This document shows positions 43,353 through 51,505 of a stretch of 64,000 nucleotides of DNA, in pieces. The DNA comes from Streptomyces flaveus (lineage in GTDB: Bacteria; Actinomycetota; Actinomycetes; Streptomycetales; Streptomycetaceae): NCBI RefSeq assembly GCF_014647675.1, contig NZ_BMPQ01000004.1, forward strand, positions 346,356 to 410,355, in the 5' to 3' direction. The position numbers were made by a program, and so were the translations under genes. The notes beneath the pieces are model-generated. The model made no database searches, had not been told where the DNA came from, and saw only the letters and a program-made list of their open reading frames with translations. Position 1 is the first letter of the stretch. Each line of letters begins with the position of its first letter.

Positions 43353-44336
43353 ATGCAGCCACAGGTGGCAGACGAGGCGGCGGCCGGACGCCACGCGGCG
43401 TCCACCAGTCGCACGCGGCGCGCCGCCCGCCCCCACCCACCCCACCAGGCCGGAGGCCCATGGTGGCGGTCCCGCAAGGTCAAGGGCCTCGGTTACGCCG
43501 CCCCCACCGCCGCGTTCGTCACGGTGTTCTTCCTGCTGCCCCTGCTGCTCGTCGGACAGATGTCGCTCAGCGACTGGCCGCTCCTCGCCGGGAACCGGGG
43601 CGGCAACGCCCCCGAGAACTACACGGACATCACCGACGGCACCCTATTCTGGCCGGCGGTCCGCTTCACCCTGCTCTACACCGTGATCGTCACCGTCATC
43701 CTCCTCGGGCTGGCGCTCCTGCTGGCCCTCCTGGTCCAGGAACACCGGCCGGGCGTCGGCTTCTTCCGTACGGTCTACTTCCTGCCCGGCGCCCTCGGAC
43801 TGGCCTCCGCGTCCCTGTTGTTCTGGGGTCTCTACAGTCCCACCACCGGCCCGCTCAGTCCCCTCCTCGAAGGACTCGGCCTGGTCGACGAACCGGTCTC
43901 CTTCCTGGGCGCACCGACCTCGGCTCTGCTGTCGACGGTGTTCCTCGTCGTCTGGAAGTTCGCCGGGTTCTACATGCTGATCCTGCTCGTCGGCCTCCAG
44001 CGCATCCCGCACGAGGTGTACGAGGCGGCGCGGATGGACGGCGCGGACCGATGGCAGATATTCCGCCGCATCACCCTGCCCCTGCTGCGGCCCTCCCTCG
44101 CGCTGACGCTGCTGCTGTGTGCGACCGGCTCGCTGCTCGCCTTCGACCAGTTCTTCATCCTCACCAAGGGAGGACCGGACAACAGCACCGTCACCATCGT
44201 CCAGCTCATCTACCGCGAGGCGTTCCAGCGGCTGGACCTCGGCACCGCCGCGGCGCTCTCGATCATCGTGCTGGCCGTGCTGCTCCTGCTCAACGTCCTG
44301 CAGTTCCGCGGCCTGCGCCGCGCGGACGAGCCATGA
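43353..44336 (+). CDS. sugar ABC importer, permease 1 (CUT1)
   Basis: A 327-residue permease starting at ATG 43353 with GAGGAG upstream. After a basic, cytosolic 45-residue start come six spans, the first AAFVTVFFLLPLLLVGQM. The EAA loop EAARMDGADRWQIFRRITLP contacts the ATPase. It pairs with permease 2, whose ATG overlaps its stop. Confidence 0.88.
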   Translation: MQPQVADEAAAGRHAASTSRTRRAARPHPPHQAGGPWWRSRKVKGLGYAAPTAAFVTVFFLLPLLLVGQMSLSDWPLLAGNRGGNAPENYTDITDGTLFWPAVRFTLLYTVIVTVILLGLALLLALLVQEHRPGVGFFRTVYFLPGALGLASASLLFWGLYSPTTGPLSPLLEGLGLVDEPVSFLGAPTSALLSTVFLVVWKFAGFYMLILLVGLQRIPHEVYEAARMDGADRWQIFRRITLPLLRPSLALTLLLCATGSLLAFDQFFILTKGGPDNSTVTIVQLIYREAFQRLDLGTAAALSIIVLAVLLLLNVLQFRGLRRADEP

Positions 44337-45196
44337 GCGGAGCCACTGGAGAAGCCATGAGAACGGAGACCATGGGACTCAAGAACACCCTCAGCCGCAC
44401 CCCGTACTACGTCCTCGCCGGCGGCCTGGCCGTCATCTTCCTCTTCCCGCTGGTGTGGAACGCCTGGGCCTCGGTCAGCGGACAGCCCGGCACCGCACAG
44501 GAGTCCGGCTACGGATTCGGCAACTACCGCACCCTGCTCGACTACGACGCGGGCCTGTGGCGCTACCTGCTCAACAGCACGATCGTCTCGGCACTCACGG
44601 TCGCGCTCACGCTGGGGGTGTCACTGCTGGGCGGCTACGCCTTCGCCCGCTTCGACTTCCCCGGCAAGAACCTCCTCTTCCTGCTGACCCTGGCCATCCT
44701 CATGGTCCCGTACGCCACGCTGCTCATCCCGCTCTATGTGCTGCTCGGCAGACTCCACCTGCAGAACTCGCTCATCGGGCTCAGCCTGGTGCTCGCCATG
44801 TTCCAACTGCCGTTCGCCACCTTCATGATGCGGATCTCCTTCGAGGCCGTGCCCCGCGAACTGGAGGAGTCGGCCCTCGTCGACGGCTGCGGAACATCGG
44901 GCGCGCTCCGGCGGATCCTGCTCCCCGCGGTCCGGCCAGGACTGATCACCGTGGGACTCTTCGCCTTCCTCGCGGCGTGGAACGACTTCATCGCCCCGCT
45001 GATCCTCATCTCGGACAGCGAGAAGGCACCACTGCCACTGGCCATCGCCAATCTGAGGCAGCAGAGCATGGGCGCCGTCGACTACGGGGCGACCGAGGCC
45101 GGGGTGGTCGTCCTGGCCGTCCCCTGCCTCCTCCTCTTCCTGCTCCTGCAACGGCACTACATGCGCGGCTTCATGTCCGGCGCGCTGAAGGGATGA
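44333..45196 (+). CDS. sugar ABC importer, permease 2 (CUT1)
   Basis: A 287-residue permease. ATG 44333 overlaps the preceding stop (ATGA); an alternative ATG at 44357 has a better GGAGAA site. Six spans, with the EAA loop as ELEESALVDGCGTSGALRRI. The operon has no ATPase gene, which is normal for Streptomyces CUT1 importers that share the multi-use ATPase MsiK encoded elsewhere. Confidence 0.88.
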   Translation: MSGATGEAMRTETMGLKNTLSRTPYYVLAGGLAVIFLFPLVWNAWASVSGQPGTAQESGYGFGNYRTLLDYDAGLWRYLLNSTIVSALTVALTLGVSLLGGYAFARFDFPGKNLLFLLTLAILMVPYATLLIPLYVLLGRLHLQNSLIGLSLVLAMFQLPFATFMMRISFEAVPRELEESALVDGCGTSGALRRILLPAVRPGLITVGLFAFLAAWNDFIAPLILISDSEKAPLPLAIANLRQQSMGAVDYGATEAGVVVLAVPCLLLFLLLQRHYMRGFMSGALKG

Positions 45197-45233
45197 CCCG
45201 AAGGCATGAACAGGTGAGGGGGAACAGGCCAAC

Positions 45234-47276
45234 ATGACACGGTCACCCATCGTGCCGGTGGCGCCAGGCCGCGGCCGGAGCCGGTTACGGCCGCTCGGCC
45301 TCGACGAGGTGAGGATCACCGGCGGCTTCTGGGGCCGGCGGCAGCAGGTCAACGCCGAGGCCACGCTGCACCACTGCCGCGACTGGATGGAACGCGTCGG
45401 CTGGATCGGCAACTTCCGGACCGCCGTGCACGGCCGGATCGACCGCGACCGGCGGGGCCGGGAGTTCGCCGACTCCGACGTCTACAAGCTGCTCGAAGCG
45501 ATGGCCTGGGAGACCGGGCGCCGCGCCGATTCCGCCCTGGACGCGGCGATCGCCGAACTCACCGACGCCATCGCCCCTGCCCAGGAACCGGACGGCTACC
45601 TCAACACCGCCTACGGCCGCCCGGGACAGCCACCCCGGTACAGCGACCTCGAATGGGGCCACGAACTGTACTGCTACGGCCATCTCATCCAGGCCGGCGT
45701 GGCGCAGAGCAGAGCACGCGGCGAGGGCGAGCTGACCAAGACCGCGCGACGCGCCGCCGACCACGTCTGCGCCACCTTCGGCACGGACGGCATCGAACGG
45801 GTCTGCGGCCACCCGGAGATCGAGACGGCCCTGGTGGAACTGGCCCGGCTCACCGGCGAGCAGCGCTATCTCGACCAGGCCGCGCTCTTCGTCGCGCGGC
45901 GCGGCCACGGCACGCTCGCCGACATCGAGTTCGGCCGCGCGTACTACCAGGACGACTTACCGGTACGAGAGGCGAAGGTGTTGCGCGGCCACGCCGTCCG
46001 CGCCCTCTACCTCGCCGCCGGTGCCGTCGACGTGGCCATGGAGACCGGCGACGAGGAACTGCTCGCCGCGGTCGTACGGCAGTGGGAGACGACGGTCGCG
46101 CGGCGGACGTATCTGACCGGCGGCATGGGGTCGCACCACCGGGACGAGTCCTTCGGCGAGGACTTCGTCCTGCCTCCGGACCGCGCGTACTCCGAGACGT
46201 GCGCGGGCGTCGCCTCGGTGATGCTCTGCTGGCGGCTGCTTCTCGCCACCGGCGAGCCACGCTTCGCCGACCTGGCCGAGCGCACCCTGTTCAACGTGAT
46301 CGCGGCCTCCCCGTCCGAGGACGGCCGCGCCTTCTTCTACACCAACACCCTCCACCGGCGCGGTCGGGGCACAGAATCCAGAACCGACACCGACAGTCCG
46401 CGCGCCGACTCCGGCCTGCGCGCCCCCTGGTTCGCGGTCTCGTGCTGCCCGACCAATGTGGCACGTACCCTCGCCCAGCTGTCCGGGTATCTGGCCACGG
46501 CCGACGAACACGGCCTCCAACTGCACCAGTACGCCGACGCCGAGATCGCCACCACGCTCGATGACGGCCGCGTGATCGGGCTCCGTGTCCGCACCGACTA
46601 CCCGGCCGGGGGAGCGGTCACCGTACGGGTCACCCGTTCCCCCGACCACGGCCCTTGGACCCTCGCGTTACGCGTCCCCGCCTGGACGGCGGGCGCCACG
46701 GCCTGGCTGACGGACCCCGACGGGGTACGCCGCCCCGCCGCCTCCGGGTCGGTCGAGGTCACCCGGGCCTTCCGGGCGGGCGACCAGGTCCGGCTGGAAC
46801 TGCCCCTCGCGCCCCGCTGGATCCGGGCCGATCCACGGATCGACGCGGTCCGCGGCACGCTGGCGGTCCAGCGCGGGCCGCTGGTGTACTGCGCGGAGTC
46901 CACGGATCTGCCCGGCGGGCGGGACGTGGACGCGGTACGGGTGGATCCGCGCGCACAGCCACGGGAACGGTTGGACCGAGGGCGTGGCGGCTACAGACCC
47001 GCCACGGTGCTGGTCGCCGGTGAGCTGACCGGGACGGACGACCGGAATGAACAGCGCGACGCGTCATGGCCGTACGAGCCGCACAGTCACCCCCCACGTC
47101 GTACGACCGCAGCCGACCGCACGGAGATCGTCCTCGTTCCCTACCACTCCTGGGGGAACAGAGGACCTTCGACCATGCGGGTGTGGCTGCCCACGGCGGA
47201 CCCCGACAGCACCACCCCCACAGGGAGGCAGTCGTGCACGAACCTCGAAGAGAGCACAGACCGCACAGCCGTTTAA
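45234..47276 (+). CDS. cytosolic GH127 beta-L-arabinofuranosidase (HypBA1-like)
   Basis: A 680-residue enzyme with no signal peptide. It has the GH127 catalytic set in order and spacing: E321 and C323 in YSETCAG, and C404-C405 in SCCPTN. In HypBA1 of Bifidobacterium longum the matching residues are a zinc-binding Glu, Cys and Cys-Cys pair, with one Cys acting as nucleophile. The N-terminus RPLGLDEVRITGGFWGRRQQ also fits. It would split imported beta-1,2-arabinobiose to L-arabinose. Its 3' end overlaps the next gene by 43 bases. Confidence 0.88.
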   Translation: MTRSPIVPVAPGRGRSRLRPLGLDEVRITGGFWGRRQQVNAEATLHHCRDWMERVGWIGNFRTAVHGRIDRDRRGREFADSDVYKLLEAMAWETGRRADSALDAAIAELTDAIAPAQEPDGYLNTAYGRPGQPPRYSDLEWGHELYCYGHLIQAGVAQSRARGEGELTKTARRAADHVCATFGTDGIERVCGHPEIETALVELARLTGEQRYLDQAALFVARRGHGTLADIEFGRAYYQDDLPVREAKVLRGHAVRALYLAAGAVDVAMETGDEELLAAVVRQWETTVARRTYLTGGMGSHHRDESFGEDFVLPPDRAYSETCAGVASVMLCWRLLLATGEPRFADLAERTLFNVIAASPSEDGRAFFYTNTLHRRGRGTESRTDTDSPRADSGLRAPWFAVSCCPTNVARTLAQLSGYLATADEHGLQLHQYADAEIATTLDDGRVIGLRVRTDYPAGGAVTVRVTRSPDHGPWTLALRVPAWTAGATAWLTDPDGVRRPAASGSVEVTRAFRAGDQVRLELPLAPRWIRADPRIDAVRGTLAVQRGPLVYCAESTDLPGGRDVDAVRVDPRAQPRERLDRGRGGYRPATVLVAGELTGTDDRNEQRDASWPYEPHSHPPRRTTAADRTEIVLVPYHSWGNRGPSTMRVWLPTADPDSTTPTGRQSCTNLEESTDRTAV

Positions 47277-50200
47277 GACAGCGCGGCCGAGGTTTCCTCG
47301 CCGGAGCCCTGACGCTCGCCCTGGCATTGGTGGCCACGTCGGCCGCCGTCGTCCCTGCCCACGCAGACAACGACGCCATTGGCTACCCCGTGTTCTCCGG
47401 AGCGGAGAGCCCCGTCCCCGAATTACCCGCGGGCTTCACCGTCAACGAGACCATGCGCGCCCAGTACCGAGCCGATCTGCGGCGCGGCGACGGCACCGAC
47501 TTCTGGATGGACCGGATGCTGGCCCGCGAAGGCCAGGATCCCGCGGGCACATGGCTGTTCACCCGGGGCCGAGCCGTGTTCATGAAGGAACACGACCCCA
47601 CGAAGCTCGGTTTCGCGGGCAACGTCGCGTACTGGGAGTGCATCGACAACCGCTCCGCGTACACCGTCACGGTGGCGGCGGACGGCGAGAACATCGCCCT
47701 CCGAGAGAACGTGGACGCCAGGAAACAGACGCCGAGTTACTGGCGCAGCGCATTCGCCCACGAGGCCACCGGTCTGAAACTGACCCAGACGAAGTTCATC
47801 ACCGACGCCAATGCCGCCGTGACGAACCTGGCGCTCACCAACTCCGGTTCGCAGTCCCGCACCCTCACGCTGCGCGCCATGTCCCCGTACACCACCACCT
47901 CCGACGGCGCCGAACTCACCGGCACGGTCGCGGCGAAGAACAACCTCACGACGGTCTTTCCGCGGCTCTCGGGCGACGGGATGAAACCCGAGAGCGAGGG
48001 AGAGAGCAAGGGCGAGGCACTGACGCGCTCGGTGACCGTACCGGCCGGCGGCACCGTCACGGTCAAGGTCCAACTGGGCTTCGTCACCGAGGAGATCGGC
48101 GATTCACGGACCGCGTACGAATCCGTGCGGGCCGCTTCCCCGAAGAACGCCTTCCGCGACCACGTCAGAGAGTACAACCGCTGGTGGGCCGAGAACCTGC
48201 CCTATATGGACGTCCCGGACGACAACATCGAGAAGACGCTCTACTACCGTTGGTGGCTGCTGCGTTACAACTTCCTCGACGCAGACATCCCGGGCAACGA
48301 CTACCAGTTCCCCACCTCCATGGAAGGCGTCCTCGGCTACAACAACGCGATCGCCCTCACCGTCGGCATGTTCGTCGACGACCTCAAATACCTGCGCGAC
48401 CCGAGCTATTCGTACGGGCCCTGGGTATCGGCGGGAGAGGTGTCGAAGAACAGCAAGTACACCGACAACCCCGGTGATCCCGAGAACTGGTCGAACAGCT
48501 ACACCCAGTACATCTCCGAGGCCGCCTGGCGTTCCTATCAGGTGCACGGCGGGCCGGACGGCATCGTGCGCAATCTGGCCCGGTACGCCGAGAAGGACGT
48601 CCGCGGTCAACTGGCCGACTACGACAACGACGGCAACGGACTGATCGAGTACGACTGGGGCGCCATGACCGGGAACGATGCCGACGCGGTGTCGTTCGAC
48701 TGGAAGCCCGGAAATCTGGACCGCGCCGAATCGGCGTATGTGTTCAGCAACGCCTCGGCGGCCGCCCGCGCGTACGACCTGCTCGGTGAGACCGAAAGGG
48801 CCGACGGGATGCGGGGCATCGCGGACCGGGTGAAGAAGGCGGTTCTGAAGCATCTCTGGGATCCGAAGGACAAACTCCTCAAGCACCGGCACGTGGCCTC
48901 GGACTCCCTCGTGCCGTGGAAAGAGATCAACAACTACTATCCGTACAGCGTCGGGTTGATGCCCACCTCGGACGAGGATCCTCAGTACCTCGAAGCCCTG
49001 CGGCTGTGGGCCGACGCGAAGCAGTACCCCGTCTTCCCGTTCTTCACCGCCAACCAGGCCGACAAGGCTGAGGCCGCGGAACAGGGACACCCGGGCAGCA
49101 ACAACTTCTCGGTCATCAACTCCACGGTCACCTTCCGCTTCCTCTCCTCGGTGCTGCGGAAGTACCCGAACAACTACATCGACAACGAGTGGTACAAGAA
49201 ACTGCTCTCCTGGAACGCCTGGGCGCACTACGTGGACGGTGACAACCGCTGGCCCGACCAGAACGAATTCTGGGCGGACGGCAGCGCCGACCCGCAGAAG
49301 ATCGGGTACCGGTCATGGATACACCACACCATCCTCGGTACCACCAACTGGACGGTGATCGAGGATGCGATGGGATTCAGGCCGCGTTCCGACAAGAAGA
49401 TCGAGCTCTCGCCGATCGACATCGACTGGCCGCATTTCGCGGTGACGGACATCAATTACCGGGGCAGCAATCTGGCCGTCCTCTGGGACGAACCGGGCGA
49501 CGGGAAAAGGCCGTACGGGAAGCAGGTGCCCGAGGGCTATTCCGTCTACCTCGACGGCAGGCTCGCCTTCACGGTCGACTCCCTCACCCACCTCCTCTAC
49601 GACCCCGCCACCGGCAAGGTGACGTTCCCCGACGGCGGTGACGCCAAGGTGCGTACCAGCAACAAGGCCCGCGTCCAGGCGCCCCAGGACGTCGAGTACG
49701 GCTCGAAGGAAAGGGTCACCGATCTCTTCGCCAAGGCCGGGCGAGACCTGAGCGGTCCTGCGAAGGACGCGGAGAATCTCGCCTCCGGGGCGACCGCGCG
49801 AGCCTCGTACGAGGCTGAGGGGCGCGGAGTCTCCGGTGCCGTCGACGGCTTCACCATCAACGAACCCTTCTGGGGTGCGCGAGGCTCGGGAGCCGAAGAG
49901 GACTGGTACGAGATCGAATTCGCCGGACCGCGGAAAGTCGACGACATCAAACTCTACTTCTACAGCGACAAAAAGCCGGGCGGATACTCCGAACCGGCCA
50001 TGTACACCGTCCAGTTCTGGAACGGAACAGAATGGAAGGACGTGGCAGGGTCGGCCAAGTCGCCGGTCTACCCGAGAGCCAACCGCAATCACGTCCGCTT
50101 CGAGCAGGTGACGACACAGAAACTGCGCGTTCTGCTGACCCACCGGGACGGTCGCAGCAGTGGCCTCAAGGAGATCCAGGCCTTCGGCACCGGTGAGAGA

Positions 50201-51454
50201 GTCCCCGCGGCCGAGAACCGGGCCCCGTACGTAGAGGCCTGGCAGGACACTTCGTACCACCGGCCCGGCCAGGTCCGGCTGGCGGGGATCGTGGAGGACG
50301 ACGGGCTTCCCGCACGGAAACTCTCCTCCGTGTGGAAGCCGGTGTCCGGCCCGGAGGGCGGCACGGTCATCCTCGACGACCCGGGGGCCCCGACGACCGT
50401 CGCCCGGTTCACCGAGGCAGGCACCTACACCCTCGAACTGACCGCCACGGACGGTGCGAAGCAGACGGTGAAGCAGGTCGTCGTGAAGGCGGAGGGCCCT
50501 TCCGGCGGCACGCAGGCCAACGTGGCCCCCTTCGCGAAGCCCACGGCCTCCTACACCTCCGGCTGGGAGTCGGCCGCCGCGATCAACGACGGCAAGGAGC
50601 CGGCCTCGTCCTCGGACACACCGCGCTGGGGCAGCTGGCCGGAGGAGGGCACCCAGTGGGTCCGGTACACCTGGGACGACCCGGTGCGCGTCGACGGCTC
50701 GGACCTGTACTTCTTCCGGGACGCGCAGCCCGGAGCAGGAGACGGCGTCGGTGTCCCGGCCTCATGGGTGATCGAGTACCTGGACGGCGACGAGTGGCGC
50801 GAGGTCCGGCAGCCGAGCGGCTACGGCACCGCCGAGAACAGCTACAACCGGACCACCTTCGCCCCGGTCACGACGACGGGTCTGCGGGCCCGGCTGACCG
50901 GACACCCCGGGCTCTCCGTCGGCGTACAGGAATGGAAGGTGTACGCCGAAACCCCGGAGTCCGTCCGCGAGGTGCACGTCCCGACGCCACGAGGGACGAT
51001 CCCCGACCTGCCCGACGAGGTGACGATGGTCTACGCCGACGGGTCCACGGCCCGTTCGCCCGTCGCCTGGCCCGCCCTGACGGAGGACCAGGTCGCGGAG
51101 GGCGGCACGAGCGTACGGATCACCGGCCTTGCGGACCGGTCCGCAAGGCCGGTCACGGCGACCGTCTGGGTACGGCTCACCGACGCGGTAGAGATCACCA
51201 GCATCGCCGGTGAGCGGGTGGTGACCCGGCCCGGCGTGGCGCCCCGGCTGCCGGGGACCGTCGTCGCGACGTACAACGACGGCTCGAAGGACAGCCGCGT
51301 CCCCGTCACCTGGGATCCGGTCGAACCGGGCCAGTACGCCGAGCCGGGAACCTTCGAGGTCGGCGGAACGGTGGCGGGCACCGACCGCCGTGCCACGGCC
51401 ACGGTCACCGTCACAGCGCCGCCGCCCGGCTCGGCCGGGCGTGCGTCGCCCTGA
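47234..51454 (+). CDS. large secreted (alpha/alpha)6 glycosidase with C-terminal modules
   Basis: A 1406-residue secreted protein; GTG at 47234 follows AGGGAGG. Signal peptide to about residue 44 (VPAHAD). An N-terminal beta domain precedes an (alpha/alpha)6 barrel of the MGH1/GH63-like superfamily at about 310-760 (TLYYRWWLLRYNFLDADIPG, FPTSMEGVLGYNNAIAL, WPDQNEFWADGS). Then a discoidin-like module (about 846-985), a PKD/Ig-like module (995-1090), a second discoidin-like module (1095-1240) and two Big_4-type repeats (1245-1395). Its size, export and place directly after GH127 match GH121 beta-L-arabinobiosidase HypBA2, but I cannot confirm the family; GH142 or another GH63 relative is possible. 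Confidence 0.75.
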   Translation: MHEPRREHRPHSRLRQRGRGFLAGALTLALALVATSAAVVPAHADNDAIGYPVFSGAESPVPELPAGFTVNETMRAQYRADLRRGDGTDFWMDRMLAREGQDPAGTWLFTRGRAVFMKEHDPTKLGFAGNVAYWECIDNRSAYTVTVAADGENIALRENVDARKQTPSYWRSAFAHEATGLKLTQTKFITDANAAVTNLALTNSGSQSRTLTLRAMSPYTTTSDGAELTGTVAAKNNLTTVFPRLSGDGMKPESEGESKGEALTRSVTVPAGGTVTVKVQLGFVTEEIGDSRTAYESVRAASPKNAFRDHVREYNRWWAENLPYMDVPDDNIEKTLYYRWWLLRYNFLDADIPGNDYQFPTSMEGVLGYNNAIALTVGMFVDDLKYLRDPSYSYGPWVSAGEVSKNSKYTDNPGDPENWSNSYTQYISEAAWRSYQVHGGPDGIVRNLARYAEKDVRGQLADYDNDGNGLIEYDWGAMTGNDADAVSFDWKPGNLDRAESAYVFSNASAAARAYDLLGETERADGMRGIADRVKKAVLKHLWDPKDKLLKHRHVASDSLVPWKEINNYYPYSVGLMPTSDEDPQYLEALRLWADAKQYPVFPFFTANQADKAEAAEQGHPGSNNFSVINSTVTFRFLSSVLRKYPNNYIDNEWYKKLLSWNAWAHYVDGDNRWPDQNEFWADGSADPQKIGYRSWIHHTILGTTNWTVIEDAMGFRPRSDKKIELSPIDIDWPHFAVTDINYRGSNLAVLWDEPGDGKRPYGKQVPEGYSVYLDGRLAFTVDSLTHLLYDPATGKVTFPDGGDAKVRTSNKARVQAPQDVEYGSKERVTDLFAKAGRDLSGPAKDAENLASGATARASYEAEGRGVSGAVDGFTINEPFWGARGSGAEEDWYEIEFAGPRKVDDIKLYFYSDKKPGGYSEPAMYTVQFWNGTEWKDVAGSAKSPVYPRANRNHVRFEQVTTQKLRVLLTHRDGRSSGLKEIQAFGTGERVPAAENRAPYVEAWQDTSYHRPGQVRLAGIVEDDGLPARKLSSVWKPVSGPEGGTVILDDPGAPTTVARFTEAGTYTLELTATDGAKQTVKQVVVKAEGPSGGTQANVAPFAKPTASYTSGWESAAAINDGKEPASSSDTPRWGSWPEEGTQWVRYTWDDPVRVDGSDLYFFRDAQPGAGDGVGVPASWVIEYLDGDEWREVRQPSGYGTAENSYNRTTFAPVTTTGLRARLTGHPGLSVGVQEWKVYAETPESVREVHVPTPRGTIPDLPDEVTMVYADGSTARSPVAWPALTEDQVAEGGTSVRITGLADRSARPVTATVWVRLTDAVEITSIAGERVVTRPGVAPRLPGTVVATYNDGSKDSRVPVTWDPVEPGQYAEPGTFEVGGTVAGTDRRATATVTVTAPPPGSAGRASP
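51122..51153. repeat. 32-bp perfect palindrome inside a coding region
   Basis: The arm ACCGGCCTTGCGGACC is followed directly by its exact reverse complement, with no spacer. It lies in the first Big_4-type repeat of the large glycosidase and encodes GLADRSARP. As RNA or single-stranded DNA it would form a very stable hairpin. Confidence 0.8.
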
Positions 51455-51505
51455 CCATCCGCAGCCACCGAACCGTCCCTGCCCGTCGACGATCGGAGAC
51501 CGAGC

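Noticed and set aside
41848..45196. Importer operon judged broken because it lacks an ATPase gene.
   Set aside because: Streptomyces CUT1 importers commonly share the MsiK ATPase encoded elsewhere, so the absence is normal.
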